Origin: an uncultured bacterium
GTDB lineage: Bacteria > Verrucomicrobiota > Kiritimatiellia > RFP12 > CAIWXQ01
Assembly (NCBI GenBank): GCA_903861045.1
Contig: CAIOST010000009.1
Location: forward strand, 1-44,811
DNA: 44,811 nt
Reading direction: 5' to 3'
The translations under genes were made by a program, and so were the position numbers. Under the pieces are notes generated by a model that saw nothing but the letters and a program-made list of their open reading frames with translations, was not told where the DNA came from and made no database searches. Every line of letters starts with the position of its first letter. Within the stretch, counting starts at the first letter, position 1. Shown here in pieces: positions 17,142-27,909 of this stretch.

Positions 17142-17441
17142 GTGGACTTGGCGAATACAACAGCGGATATCCGGGTAGCGTATGTGGCCAACTTGGCGCG
17201 GCTGGAGCTGGATGAGGCCTCTTGTGCGCTATTTCAGCGACAATTGGAGACCGTGGTGGAGTATGTGCGCCAGATCGGCGAATTGAACCTGGACGGGATT
17301 GAGCCGACCTCTCACGGGCAGCCGGTCTACAATGTGTTTCGTGCCGACGAGGTGCGTCCGGGGTTATCACATGACCGCGTGCTGGCAAATGCGCCTGCCA
17401 AGATGGGCGAAGAGTTCAAGGTGCCGCGGATTGTGGAGTGA
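17142..17441 (+). CDS. gatC: Asp-tRNA(Asn)/Glu-tRNA(Gln) amidotransferase subunit C
   Basis: VAYVANLARLELDEASCALFQRQLETVVEYVRQIGELNLDGIEPTSH; GTG start proposed at 17142. Confidence 0.88.
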   Translation: MDLANTTADIRVAYVANLARLELDEASCALFQRQLETVVEYVRQIGELNLDGIEPTSHGQPVYNVFRADEVRPGLSHDRVLANAPAKMGEEFKVPRIVE

Positions 17442-17450
17442 GGAACTACG

Positions 17451-18902
17451 ATGGCGTTGGATATTGATCAATTGACGGTGCGGCAGGCGGTGGTCGGGTT
17501 GCGAACCGGGGCTTATTCGTCGGTGGCCTTGACCCAAGCGATGCTGGAGGCTATCGCTACGCGGAATCCTGCGGTGAATGCATTTGTCTGGCTGGATGAG
17601 GCTGATGCGATGAGGCAGGCCGAGGCGGCGGATCGGGCGCGGCAGGCAGGCCAGCAAGGCGTCCTGCTGGGGGTGCCGCTGGCGGTCAAGGATGTGTTGA
17701 ATGTGGACGGCCACCCCTGTAGCTGCGGCTCGAAGATTTTGCGGGGGTACACGGCCCTGTATGATGCCACCGCCATTGCGCGCTTGCGTGCGGCTGGTGC
17801 TTTGCTGGTTGGGCGCACCAACATGGACGAGTTCGCCATGGGCTCCACCACCGAAAATTCGGCTTTTGGCCCCACGCGCAATCCGGTGGCGCTGGACCAT
17901 GTGGCAGGTGGTTCCAGTGGGGGGTCGGCGGCTGCTGTGGCCGGTGGGATGGCCTTGGCCGCGCTGGGGACTGACACCGGCGGGTCCATCCGGCAACCGG
18001 CTTCCTTCTGTGGGTGCGTCGGCTTAAAACCGTCCTATGGCCGCATTTCGCGCTATGGGCTGGTGGCGTACGCTTCGTCGCTCGACCAGATTGGCCCGAT
18101 CACCCGCACGGTAGCGGACGCGGCCCTGTTGCTGGGGGTGATGGCGGGGCGCGATGCGCTGGATGCCACCACGCTGGATCAGCCAGTGCCGGATTATAAC
18201 GCGGCGCTTACGGGCGATTTGCGTGGTTTGCGGCTGGGGTTGCCGCGCGAGTATTTTGTGGATGGCATGGATCCGGAGGTGGCGGTTGCGGTGCGGGCGG
18301 CCACGGCACGCTGCCGGGAGCTGGGCGCGCAAATCGTGGAGGTGAGTCTGCCGCACACCCGCTATGCGGTTGCCACGTATTATATTTTGGCTGCGGCAGA
18401 GGCGTCGGCCAACTTGGCGCGTTTCGACGGTGTGCGGTACGGGTTTCGCGCCACCGGGGAGGGGGCGCCCATCGACATGTACAAGCAGACCCGCGCTCAG
18501 GGGTTTGGGTGTGAGGTGCAGCGCCGGATTATTCTTGGTACGTATGTGCTGAGCAGTGGCTATTATGATGCCTATTATTTGCGGGCGCAGAAGGTGCGCA
18601 CGCTGATCCGTCGTGATTTTGATGCGGCCTTTGCGCAGTGCGATGCCTTATTGACGCCGGTGGCGCCTACGCCGGCCTACCGAATGGGCGAAACCATGGA
18701 TGATCCGCTGCATATGTATCTGGGCGACATTTTCACGGTCACGGCGAACCTGGCCGGCGTGTGCGGCCTCTCGGTGCCCTGCGGTCGGACGGCCGGGGGC
18801 CTGCCCATTGGCTTACAGGTGCTGGGGCCGGCGTTTGGCGAGGAGCGCGTGTTGCGCGTCGGGCATGCCTACGAGCAGAGCCGGCAGGGGGAGGCGCTAT
18901 GA
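17451..18902 (+). CDS. gatA: Asp-tRNA(Asn)/Glu-tRNA(Gln) amidotransferase subunit A
   Basis: Amidase signature GGSSGGSAAAVAGGMALAALGTDTGGSIRQPASFCGCVGLKPSYGRISRYG. Confidence 0.96.
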   Translation: MALDIDQLTVRQAVVGLRTGAYSSVALTQAMLEAIATRNPAVNAFVWLDEADAMRQAEAADRARQAGQQGVLLGVPLAVKDVLNVDGHPCSCGSKILRGYTALYDATAIARLRAAGALLVGRTNMDEFAMGSTTENSAFGPTRNPVALDHVAGGSSGGSAAAVAGGMALAALGTDTGGSIRQPASFCGCVGLKPSYGRISRYGLVAYASSLDQIGPITRTVADAALLLGVMAGRDALDATTLDQPVPDYNAALTGDLRGLRLGLPREYFVDGMDPEVAVAVRAATARCRELGAQIVEVSLPHTRYAVATYYILAAAEASANLARFDGVRYGFRATGEGAPIDMYKQTRAQGFGCEVQRRIILGTYVLSSGYYDAYYLRAQKVRTLIRRDFDAAFAQCDALLTPVAPTPAYRMGETMDDPLHMYLGDIFTVTANLAGVCGLSVPCGRTAGGLPIGLQVLGPAFGEERVLRVGHAYEQSRQGEAL

Positions 18903-20347
18903 ACTATCTCCCTTCCGTCGGTCTGGAAGTGCATGTGCAGCTCAAGACGAATACCAAGATGTTTTGCGGTTGCACGACGGCTTACGGTGCGCCGCCGAAC
19001 ACGCAAGTCTGCCCCGTCTGCCTCGGATATCCAGGGGCCATGCCGGTGATGAATGTGGCCGCCATCCGCTTGACGGTATTATCTGGTCTGATGCTGGGGT
19101 GTCGCATCGGGGCCCACAGCAAGTTTGACCGGAAAAGCTATTTCTACCCGGACATGCCCAAGAACTATCAGATTACCCAATATGATCAGCCGCTTTGCCT
19201 GGGCGGTGGTTTGGTGATCGAACTGGGCGGGCAGACCAAGCTCATCCGCCTCACGCGCATCCATCTGGAAGAGGATGTCGGCAAGAGTACCCATTACGCC
19301 GGATGCAGCGGCGTGGATTTCAACCGGGCCGGCGTGCCGCTCATGGAGATTGTTACGGAACCGGACATCTCATCTGCCGATGAGGCGGTGGCCTTTCTGT
19401 TAGCGCTGAAGCAGACGCTCCTGTATGCCGGGGTAAGCGAATGCAACTTGGAAGAAGGCAATCTGCGCTGCGACGTGAACATCAGTGTGCGCCCGGAGGG
19501 CACAGGCAAACTTGGCACGAAGGCCGAAATCAAAAACATGAACACCTTCAAGGGGGTGCAGGCCGCCTTGAAGTATGAGGTGGCGCGACAGATCCGCTGC
19601 GTGGCCGGTGGCGGGCGGGTGGTGCAGGAAACGCTGCGCTGGGATCCGGACCTGGGCGAGACCTTCTCCATGCGGAGCAAGGAAGATGCGCACGACTACC
19701 GCTATTTCCCGGAGCCGGACTTGCTTCCCGTGGTGCTGGCTGACGCCCAGATCGAGGCGTGGCGCGCCACCTTGCCGGAACGACCGGCGGAACGTCGCGC
19801 CCGCTTCATGCACGTCTATGGGCTGCCGGCTTATGATGCGGGTGTGCTGACGGCGGAGCGTGGGGTGGCGGACTTCTTTGAGGCGACGGCGCGCCTCTGC
19901 GGCAATGGCAAGGCGGCTTCCAACTGGATCATGACGGATGTGATGCGTTTGCTCGGTGAGAGCGGACGGAGCGTGACACAATGCGCCCTGACGCCTGAGG
20001 TTTTAGCGGAGTTGATTCTGCTGGTGGAGCGGCGCACCATCAATTTGCCGACGGCCAAGGGGTTGCTGCCGGAATTGTTTGAGCAGGCGGGACGGCCGGC
20101 TGAACTGGTGGCGACGCGCGGGTTGGGGCAGGTAGGCGGGGAGGATGAAATCGGCCGACTGGTAGAGCAGGCGCTGGCGGCCAACCCCCGCGTGGTACAG
20201 GACTTCCTCGCGGGCAAGCAGGCGGCGGCCCAGGCTTTGGTCGGGCAGGTGATGAAATTGAGCCGCGGCAAGGCTGATCCGCAAATGGCTGGCCGGTTGG
20301 TGGCGGAACGGCTGGCGGCCCGCCAGGGCGGTGCCGCGGTTTCGTAA
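18899..20347 (+). CDS. gatB: Asp-tRNA(Asn)/Glu-tRNA(Gln) amidotransferase subunit B
   Basis: MNYLPSVGLEVHVQLKTNTKMFCGC...CPVCLGYPGAMPVMN...KSYFYPDMPKNYQITQYDQPL; ATGA overlap with gatA. Confidence 0.96.
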   Translation: MNYLPSVGLEVHVQLKTNTKMFCGCTTAYGAPPNTQVCPVCLGYPGAMPVMNVAAIRLTVLSGLMLGCRIGAHSKFDRKSYFYPDMPKNYQITQYDQPLCLGGGLVIELGGQTKLIRLTRIHLEEDVGKSTHYAGCSGVDFNRAGVPLMEIVTEPDISSADEAVAFLLALKQTLLYAGVSECNLEEGNLRCDVNISVRPEGTGKLGTKAEIKNMNTFKGVQAALKYEVARQIRCVAGGGRVVQETLRWDPDLGETFSMRSKEDAHDYRYFPEPDLLPVVLADAQIEAWRATLPERPAERRARFMHVYGLPAYDAGVLTAERGVADFFEATARLCGNGKAASNWIMTDVMRLLGESGRSVTQCALTPEVLAELILLVERRTINLPTAKGLLPELFEQAGRPAELVATRGLGQVGGEDEIGRLVEQALAANPRVVQDFLAGKQAAAQALVGQVMKLSRGKADPQMAGRLVAERLAARQGGAAVS

Positions 20348-20382
20348 CAGGATGGTCCCGGGCGTTTTACGGGAGAGACAGC

Positions 20383-22101
20383 GTGACATTGAATGATGAT
20401 TTTGTCCTGCAGATCCTGCAGGAGCATGGTTTGGTCCAGCCGGAGCAGGTCGACAAGGCCGCCATGTCCGTCAAGCAGGAAGGCGAGACCGTGGTGGACG
20501 TGCTTGTCCAGATGCGGGCGGTTTCTGAGCTGGACGTGCTGTCGCTGGTGGCCACCCAGTTCGGCATGGAACTGGTACATATCGATCCCAATGCCATTGC
20601 GCCGGAGGTGAAGGATATTCTCGATGCGGAGCAGGCGCGGAAGTATGGCGTGGTGCCGTTGAGCCGCAGCGGCAATGTGGTGACGGTCGCCATCAGTGAC
20701 CCCTTGAACTACGACACGCTCGACAGTTTGCGATATTTGCTCAAGTGCTCGGTAGACGCAGTGGTGGCGCCGAAGCAGGAGATTGCCGATACGCTCAATA
20801 TGCTGTTTCCGCGGGAGGCGGATATCGAGTCGCTGGTAGAGTCCATGGGCCCGTCGGATAAAGGTGCGGACACCCGGCAGGGCGGGGATCTGAATCTACA
20901 ACTGGGCGGTACGGCGGACGTTAATGAGAATGATGCGCCGGTGATCAAGCTCGTGAGCGTCATCATCATGGATGCCTTCCGGAAGCGCGCTTCGGATATC
21001 CACTTGGAGCCGATGGAGCGCCGGTTTCGCGTGCGGTACCGGATTGATGGCGCGTTGCAGGAGGTGGAGAGTCCCCCCAAGCGCTTGCAAGGGGCGATTC
21101 TGCAGCGCGTCAAGATTCTGGCCGGCATGAAGATCTCGGAGAAGCGCGTGCCGCAGGATGGTCGCATCCAGGTGCATGTGGAAGGACGCGATCTGGATTT
21201 GCGTGTCTCCTCGGTGCCCACCAATCATGGTGAAGGCATCGTCATGCGTATTCTTGACAAGCAGAACCTGGCGCTGGGGTTGCCGCAACTGGGTTTTCTG
21301 TTTGATGATCAGCAGCGGTTTGAACGGTTGATTGCGCTGCCCGATGGTGTGCTGCTGGTAACCGGCCCAACCGGCTCCGGCAAGACGACGACGTTGTATG
21401 CCTGCCTGGGTCAGATCAATCTGCCGGACCGCAAGATCATTACGGTCGAGGATCCGGTGGAATACCAGATGAGCGGCATCAATCAGGTGCAGGTGAATCG
21501 GGATGTGGGGCTGGACTTTTCCGCGGCGTTGCGTTCCATTCTCCGCCAGGCACCGAACATTGTCATGATCGGTGAAATTCGCGACGAAGAGACCGCCGAT
21601 ATTGCCATGGAGGCCGCCCTGACCGGTCACCTGGTGTTCAGCACGCTGCACACCAATGATGCCCCCAGTGCGATTACCCGCTTGCTGGATATCGGGGTCA
21701 AGCCGTTCCTCGTGGCCTCGGCGGTGCGCGCCTGCATCGCGCAGCGGTTGGTGCGTGTGATCTGTCCCAATTGTAAACAGCCGTATGGGGCCACAGAGCG
21801 GGAAAAGAAGATGCTCGGTGCCGCGGCCAAGGAACTAGCCGGGGCCGTATTGCATAAGGGGCGGGGGTGTTCCAGTTGCGGCCTGGCTGGCTACAAGGGG
21901 CGCAAGGGGATTTTCGAGATTTTCCAGATTGATGACACGATACAGCGCATGATTTTCGATCGGTTGCCGGCCACGCAACTGCGCGCCCGAGCCCGGGAGA
22001 TGGGGATGCGTACGCTGCGTGAGGACGGCCTGTTGAAAGTGGTTTCCGGGATGACTTCGGTGGAAGAAGTGTTGCGTGCCACCATGGGAGACGCGGACTG
22101 A
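20383..22101 (+). CDS. GspE/PilB-family assembly ATPase (first copy)
   Basis: MshEN-like N-terminus; [40 protein letters not shown]...CSSC cysteine motif. Confidence 0.93.
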   Translation: MTLNDDFVLQILQEHGLVQPEQVDKAAMSVKQEGETVVDVLVQMRAVSELDVLSLVATQFGMELVHIDPNAIAPEVKDILDAEQARKYGVVPLSRSGNVVTVAISDPLNYDTLDSLRYLLKCSVDAVVAPKQEIADTLNMLFPREADIESLVESMGPSDKGADTRQGGDLNLQLGGTADVNENDAPVIKLVSVIIMDAFRKRASDIHLEPMERRFRVRYRIDGALQEVESPPKRLQGAILQRVKILAGMKISEKRVPQDGRIQVHVEGRDLDLRVSSVPTNHGEGIVMRILDKQNLALGLPQLGFLFDDQQRFERLIALPDGVLLVTGPTGSGKTTTLYACLGQINLPDRKIITVEDPVEYQMSGINQVQVNRDVGLDFSAALRSILRQAPNIVMIGEIRDEETADIAMEAALTGHLVFSTLHTNDAPSAITRLLDIGVKPFLVASAVRACIAQRLVRVICPNCKQPYGATEREKKMLGAAAKELAGAVLHKGRGCSSCGLAGYKGRKGIFEIFQIDDTIQRMIFDRLPATQLRARAREMGMRTLREDGLLKVVSGMTSVEEVLRATMGDAD

Positions 22102-23198
22102 TGAGCCCTGCCGCCGCTAGCGTTGAAATGAGTGATCTGCTGCAGTTGACGGTGGATGAAGGTTCCTCCGACCTGCACATTCGCGTGGGCATACCGCCGA
22201 TGCTGCGCATCCATGGGGCGCTGACCCCGCTGGATTTGGCGCCGCTGACGCCGGAGGATACCGAGCGGATGATGAAAAGCATCACATCGCCGGATCACCA
22301 GCAGCATGTGCGCGAGCATGGCGGGACGGATTTCGGCCTCGGGTTTGGCGAAGTGGCGCGCTTCCGGGTGAGCGTGTTCAAGGAGCGTGGCAATATCGCC
22401 CTGGTGTTGCGTCTGATCCCTTCGAAATTGCTGACGCTCGAGCAAATTGGCCTGCCGGCGCAGGTGAAGGAGTTGTTGTACAAGCCGCGGGGACTGATTC
22501 TGGTGACCGGGCCGACCGGGTCGGGCAAGTCCACCACGCTCGCGAGTATGATCAATGTCATCAATCACGAGCGCGACTGCCACATCATCACGGTGGAAGA
22601 TCCGATCGAATATTATCATACCCATCGCAAGTCCGTGGTGTCGCAACGCGAAATCGGCGTGGATGTGCCCACTTTTGCCGAGGCGATCCGGCGCGGCCTG
22701 CGGCAGGATCCGGACGTGATTTTGGTCGGGGAAATGCGTGATCTGGAAACCATGCAGGCCGCGATTACGGCGGCCGAAACCGGGCATCTGGTTTTTGCCA
22801 CCCTGCATACCACCGGGGCGGCGGCCACGGTGGACCGCATTGTCGACGCCTTTCCCTCGGAGCAGCAGGAGCAGGTGCGCACGCAGCTCTCCGTGGGGTT
22901 GGTTGCGGTGATCTCGCAATTGCTGCTGGTGCGGGCGGATGGACGGGGGCGCGTCGCAGCGTTCGAAGTCATGATCGCGACCCCCTCGATCCGGGCGCGT
23001 ATCCGCGATAACAAGACCTTTCAGATCACGTCCGATATCCAGACGGGCGCCAAGAATGGCATGATTACGCTCGACGCCCACTTGTTGGATCTGTATCTCA
23101 AAGGACTGATTCAGTACGAGGATCTGATTACCAAGTCAGTGGATGCCGAGACGCTGGTGCAGCAGTTGCAGGACACCTTGCACGCAAGGGGAAAGTAA
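22101..23198 (+). CDS. pilT: PilT-family twitching motility ATPase
   Basis: [19 protein letters not shown]...[37 protein letters not shown]...[29 protein letters not shown]. Confidence 0.94.
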   Translation: MSPAAASVEMSDLLQLTVDEGSSDLHIRVGIPPMLRIHGALTPLDLAPLTPEDTERMMKSITSPDHQQHVREHGGTDFGLGFGEVARFRVSVFKERGNIALVLRLIPSKLLTLEQIGLPAQVKELLYKPRGLILVTGPTGSGKSTTLASMINVINHERDCHIITVEDPIEYYHTHRKSVVSQREIGVDVPTFAEAIRRGLRQDPDVILVGEMRDLETMQAAITAAETGHLVFATLHTTGAAATVDRIVDAFPSEQQEQVRTQLSVGLVAVISQLLLVRADGRGRVAAFEVMIATPSIRARIRDNKTFQITSDIQTGAKNGMITLDAHLLDLYLKGLIQYEDLITKSVDAETLVQQLQDTLHARGK

Positions 23199-23202
23199 GG
23201 CC

Positions 23203-24912
23203 ATGAGCACGAGTGCCGAACAGCAACGGGTTGATCCGCTCCTGGATCTTGCGATCAGCAATGGCATCATGGATGCGCAGCAGGCCCAGGAGGTGCTGGA
23301 AGAGCACACCCGCAGCGGCAAGCCGCTGCGCACGCTGCTGGTGGACATGGGGTGTACGACGGAGGACGATCTGCTCTCCATGATGGCGGCCTATCAGGGG
23401 TGCGAAGTCGTCAATCTGTCGGAGATCGAACTGTCGCAGGAACTGTTGCGCACGGTGCCAGCCAGTGTGGCGCGCACGTACAATATGATTCCGGTGGCGA
23501 GTACCCCGGGTACCATCACGCTGGCTACGTCGGACATGATCGAGCCGTACGTGGTGGATGAATTGATCTTCGTGCTGACGCGCGACGTGTCGTTCGTACT
23601 GGCCCGTGAAGCCGACATTGTGGCGCGCGTGAACCAGCACTACGGGGACGAAAGCGACACCGTAGCCGACATGCTCAACCGGATCGAGTTCGACGAGGAT
23701 TCGACGATCACGGCCGAAGATGCCATAGACGAGAAGTCCCTCGAAGCGCAGGCCAAGGCGGCGCCGGTGGTCAAGTATGTTGGCCTGGTTCTGCATGAGG
23801 CCGTGGCGCACCGGGCCTCGGATATTCACTTTGAGCCGTATGAAAAGGAGTTTCGCATCCGCTACCGGGTGGACGGGGCCCTGTACCAGATGCGCGCGCC
23901 GGACCGGATCATGGCGCTGCCGATCATCTCGCGCATCAAGGTCATGGCCGGACTGAACATCGCGGAACGGCGCATGCCGCAGGACGGGCGCATCGCGATC
24001 ACGGTGGCGCGGCGACGCGTGGATTTGCGCGTGTCGTGCCTGCCGACGCAGTTCGGCGAAAGCGTGGTGTTGCGTGTGTTGGACCGTTCCGTGGTGTCGC
24101 TGGAACTGGAAAACCTGGGGTTGCCGGAAGACATTTTCGAACACCTCAGCATGGACATTGAGAAACCCAATGGCATCATCATTGTCACGGGTCCCACGGG
24201 TTCCGGCAAGACCACCACGCTCTATTCCGCCTTGCAGCGCATCAATACCATTGACCAGAAACTGCTCACGGCCGAGGAACCGATCGAATATGACATTGAT
24301 GGCATCATTCAGGTCCCCATCAATCAGTTGACCGGCAACACCTTCCCCAAGGCCTTGCGCGCCTTTCTGCGTCAGGATCCGGACGTCATGATGATTGGCG
24401 AGATTCGCGACATGGAGACGGCTGAAATCGCCATTCAGGCTTCGCTGACTGGCCATCTGGTGTTCAGCACCCTGCACACGAATGATGCGGCCGGCGCCGT
24501 CACCCGGCTGATTGACATGGATGTGCAACCCTACCTGATCTCGTCGACGCTGGAAGCCGTTTTGGGACAACGTCTGGTTCGTACCATCTGTACCAATTGC
24601 AAAGAGCCGTTGGAGGCCGACGACGAAACCATGATTCGTCTGGATCTGACCCGGGAGCAGGTCAACCACCGCCCGTTCTTCTACGGACGCGGGTGTGCCA
24701 TGTGCAGCAACAACGGCTACAAGGGGCGCAAAGGGTTGTTTGAATATCTGCGCGTGAGCGAGCCGATTCGGGAGATGATCAACGAGCGGAAACCCACGCT
24801 GTATATCAAGGCCAAGGCGCGCGAATTGGGGATGCGCACCATGCGCGAAGATGGCATTCGTAACATCTTGGATGGCTACACCACCTCTACCGAGGTGCTG
24901 CGGTATACGTAA
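23203..24912 (+). CDS. GspE/PilB-family assembly ATPase (second copy)
   Basis: [39 protein letters not shown]...CTNCKEPL...CAMCSNNGYKGRKG. Confidence 0.93.
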   Translation: MSTSAEQQRVDPLLDLAISNGIMDAQQAQEVLEEHTRSGKPLRTLLVDMGCTTEDDLLSMMAAYQGCEVVNLSEIELSQELLRTVPASVARTYNMIPVASTPGTITLATSDMIEPYVVDELIFVLTRDVSFVLAREADIVARVNQHYGDESDTVADMLNRIEFDEDSTITAEDAIDEKSLEAQAKAAPVVKYVGLVLHEAVAHRASDIHFEPYEKEFRIRYRVDGALYQMRAPDRIMALPIISRIKVMAGLNIAERRMPQDGRIAITVARRRVDLRVSCLPTQFGESVVLRVLDRSVVSLELENLGLPEDIFEHLSMDIEKPNGIIIVTGPTGSGKTTTLYSALQRINTIDQKLLTAEEPIEYDIDGIIQVPINQLTGNTFPKALRAFLRQDPDVMMIGEIRDMETAEIAIQASLTGHLVFSTLHTNDAAGAVTRLIDMDVQPYLISSTLEAVLGQRLVRTICTNCKEPLEADDETMIRLDLTREQVNHRPFFYGRGCAMCSNNGYKGRKGLFEYLRVSEPIREMINERKPTLYIKAKARELGMRTMREDGIRNILDGYTTSTEVLRYT

Positions 24913-24980
24913 TGATTAGGGGCCAGAGCCCCTCGGCCGATCAGAGGCTGCACAGGGTGCCAACGGGAAGAGGGTCGAAC

Positions 24981-25901
24981 ATGGAGAATGTCATCATTAT
25001 CGGCAGTGGGCCGGCCGGCCTGACGGCCGCCATTTACACCGCCCGGGCCAATCTACAACCGCTGTTGCTGGAGGGGCCACAGCCCGGCGGACAGCTTACC
25101 CAAACCACGGACATTGAGAATTTTCCGGGGTTTGCGGAACCGATTGGTGGCTTTGACCTGATGATGAACATGCGGCAACAGGCCGAGCGCATGGGCGTGC
25201 GCATGCAGATGGACGAACTGGTCGGTTGCCAACTCGCCGGCCCGACCAAGCGCTTGCAGCTTGCGGCGCAAGGGGCGTTGGAGGCCCGCACCGTGATCAT
25301 TGCAACCGGCGCCCGTGCGCGCTACCTGGGGTTGCCATCCGAAGAACAGTTGAAGGGACGCGGGGTTTCCGGCTGCGCCACGTGCGATGGCGCCTTCTAT
25401 CGTGGCAAACGGGTGGCGGTGGTCGGTGGGGGGGATACGGCCACCGAGGATGCCCTCTATCTATCCCGACTGGCGTCGCAGGTGTTTCTGATCCATCGGC
25501 GGGATAAGTTCCGCGCCTCGTCCATCATGGCGGAGCGCGTGCAACAGAACCAACGCATCACCGTGGTGTGGAACTCCGTGGTGGAGGAGGTGCTGGATGT
25601 TCGCCAGAATACGGTGACAGGTGCGCGGCTGCGCAACGTGGTTACCGGAGCGGTATCAGACCTTGCCGTCGAGGGGTTCTTTGTCGCCATCGGCCATACG
25701 CCCAATACGGTGCCGTTTCAGGGGCAGCTCACGCTCGACCCGGATGGATATATTGTGACCGAGCGTACGCGCACCAACTTGCCCGGCGTTTTTGCCGCAG
25801 GGGATGTGCAGGATCGCACCTATCGGCAGGCGGTGACCGCCGCAGGTACGGGTTGCATGGCGGCGCTGGAAGCCGAACGCTATTTGGCCAGTTGTGAGTA
25901 A
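24981..25901 (+). CDS. trxB: Thioredoxin-disulfide reductase
   Basis: VIIIGSGPAGLTAAIYTARANLQPLLLEG...GCATCDGAFYRGKRVAVVGGGDTATEDALYLSRLAS. Confidence 0.93.
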   Translation: MENVIIIGSGPAGLTAAIYTARANLQPLLLEGPQPGGQLTQTTDIENFPGFAEPIGGFDLMMNMRQQAERMGVRMQMDELVGCQLAGPTKRLQLAAQGALEARTVIIATGARARYLGLPSEEQLKGRGVSGCATCDGAFYRGKRVAVVGGGDTATEDALYLSRLASQVFLIHRRDKFRASSIMAERVQQNQRITVVWNSVVEEVLDVRQNTVTGARLRNVVTGAVSDLAVEGFFVAIGHTPNTVPFQGQLTLDPDGYIVTERTRTNLPGVFAAGDVQDRTYRQAVTAAGTGCMAALEAERYLASCE

Positions 25902-25909
25902 AGCAGGTT

Positions 25910-27871
25910 ATGGCAAAGAAATATAAAGAGGAACCGTTTGTACGCGTCGAGAATCCCTGGCCCCATTACAAGCGGTTGTTTGGCTATGCCTTGCGGTATC
26001 GCGGTCACCTGTTGATAGGGGTCGTAGGCGGGATGCTCTGCGGTGGATCGCTGTTCGGTATGTTGCGCATGTCACCATTCATGATTGATATGGTGAATGC
26101 GCCCGTGCCAGAGTCGTCCAGCACGCAGGCCGTGGCGGCCGTCGCGCAACCTGGCGCGGGCGCAGCCCCCGCCGTGGCCGCGCCGGCGGGTGCCAAGAAG
26201 AAAACCCCTGGCTGGCAGCGGGAAGCACAAAAATGGGCTGATTATCTGCACATGCCGTTGCAAAATGCGGATGAAAGTCTGACGTGGCAGGCCATGGTGC
26301 TGGGGTTGGTTGTCGTGCCGCTGCTGGTTGGTCTGCGCTTGGTAGCCATCTACCTGAATCAATACTCCTTGCGATGGTTGGGGGCACGTGTGGTGCGGGA
26401 TCTGCGGGATGAACTCTTTGTGACGATGGAGTCCCAGTCGCTGAAATATCACGGCCGGGTGGATGTGGGGCGGCAGATCAGTCGGAATATCGCCGATACG
26501 AATATTATTGAGCATGTGATCAATAGCGCCCTGGCGGAAGCCTCGCGGGCACCGTTTGAGATTGCCGGCTCACTGGTTTTTGTCGTCCTGTTTGCCCGCG
26601 AACATCACATGTTTCTGCTGCTTGGCCTGACCTTTGTGAGCTTTCCGCTGTTCATTATTCCGCTCTTGATTCTGGGGCGGAGGGTGCGCATGTTGACCCG
26701 GCGTGCGCTGGAGCGTATTGCGGATTTGGTCTCCCACATGCACGAAAATCTGACCTGTATTCGCGTGGTGAAGGCGTTTCACATGGAGGCGTTTGAAGCG
26801 GCACGCTTTGCGGAAACCAACAAGCGCTATTTCAAGACCGTGATGCGCGCGCTGCGCATGGAGCTAGCCATTGGCCCTCTGATGGAGTCGATCGGTATTC
26901 TGCTGGGGTGTGCGTTCTTGGTGCTCTGTTTCGCCAAGGGCTTGGGCTTTTCCCAGATTGTTCCGATCGGGGCGGCGGCCATTCTGGTTTATCGGCCGAT
27001 TCGCTCGTTGGCCAAGATTGTTCCGATGTTTGAGCGCGCGGCGGCTGCGCAGGCCCGTGTCTTTGAAACGCTGGACCTGAATTTGTGCTTGCCGGAAGCC
27101 ACGCACCCCGTGCGCAAGGCCACCTTTGATGCGCGGATCGTCTTTGAGGATGTCACATTCCAGTATGCCCCGGAGGGCGAGCCGGTGATTCGCCAGGCGT
27201 CGTTTGCCATACCACGGGGGGGGATGGTCGCGGTGGTCGGTGCCACGGGGTCCGGCAAAACTACGCTGGCGAATCTGTTGGCGCGGTTTTATGACCCGAC
27301 CCTGGGGCGGGTGTGTATGGATGGCGTGGACCTGCGCGCTATGCAGATTGCCGATGTGCGCAAACTGGTGGGCGTATTAAACCAGGAGACGCTGCTGTTT
27401 AATGAAACCATTGCCTACAATATTGCCTATGGTTCGACGCATGCCACGCAGGAGGAGGTCGTGGCGGCAGCCAAGAAAGCCAATGCCCATGCCTTTATCG
27501 CGGCGCATCCGGATGGATATGCACGCGTGGTGGGGGAAAAGGGTTTTGTGCTCAGTGGGGGGGAACGGCAGCGAGTGGCCATTGCGCGCATCCTGCTGCG
27601 TAATCCTCCCGTCCTGATTCTGGATGAGGCCACCAGCGCGCTGGATACGGTTACGGAGCGCCAGGTGCAGGAGGAGATTGCCCTGGCCATGGCCAACCGC
27701 ACCACCTTTGCCATTGCCCATCGGTTGAGCACGATCCGCCGCGCCAACCTGATTCTGGTGATGGAAAAAGGGGTGATCGTGGAGCGGGGGACGCACGATG
27801 AGCTCTATGCGGCCCAGGGTGCCTATCGCCGCTTGCACGACATGCAGTTTGCGTCCCATTCAGAGACCTGA
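25910..27871 (+). CDS. ABC transporter, fused TM-ATPase (MsbA/lipid exporter-like)
   Basis: N-terminal TM domain; VVGATGSGKTTLANLLARFYDPTLG...VLSGGERQRVAIARILLRNPPVLILDEATSALD. Confidence 0.92.
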   Translation: MAKKYKEEPFVRVENPWPHYKRLFGYALRYRGHLLIGVVGGMLCGGSLFGMLRMSPFMIDMVNAPVPESSSTQAVAAVAQPGAGAAPAVAAPAGAKKKTPGWQREAQKWADYLHMPLQNADESLTWQAMVLGLVVVPLLVGLRLVAIYLNQYSLRWLGARVVRDLRDELFVTMESQSLKYHGRVDVGRQISRNIADTNIIEHVINSALAEASRAPFEIAGSLVFVVLFAREHHMFLLLGLTFVSFPLFIIPLLILGRRVRMLTRRALERIADLVSHMHENLTCIRVVKAFHMEAFEAARFAETNKRYFKTVMRALRMELAIGPLMESIGILLGCAFLVLCFAKGLGFSQIVPIGAAAILVYRPIRSLAKIVPMFERAAAAQARVFETLDLNLCLPEATHPVRKATFDARIVFEDVTFQYAPEGEPVIRQASFAIPRGGMVAVVGATGSGKTTLANLLARFYDPTLGRVCMDGVDLRAMQIADVRKLVGVLNQETLLFNETIAYNIAYGSTHATQEEVVAAAKKANAHAFIAAHPDGYARVVGEKGFVLSGGERQRVAIARILLRNPPVLILDEATSALDTVTERQVQEEIALAMANRTTFAIAHRLSTIRRANLILVMEKGVIVERGTHDELYAAQGAYRRLHDMQFASHSET

Positions 27872-27909
27872 CGCAGCCGCTAGGCCGGCTTTGTGGAACC
27901 GATCTCGCT

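Noticed and set aside
23128-24669. 513-aa minus-strand ORF opposite the second pilB
   Set aside because: Antisense shadow of a strongly supported ATPase gene.
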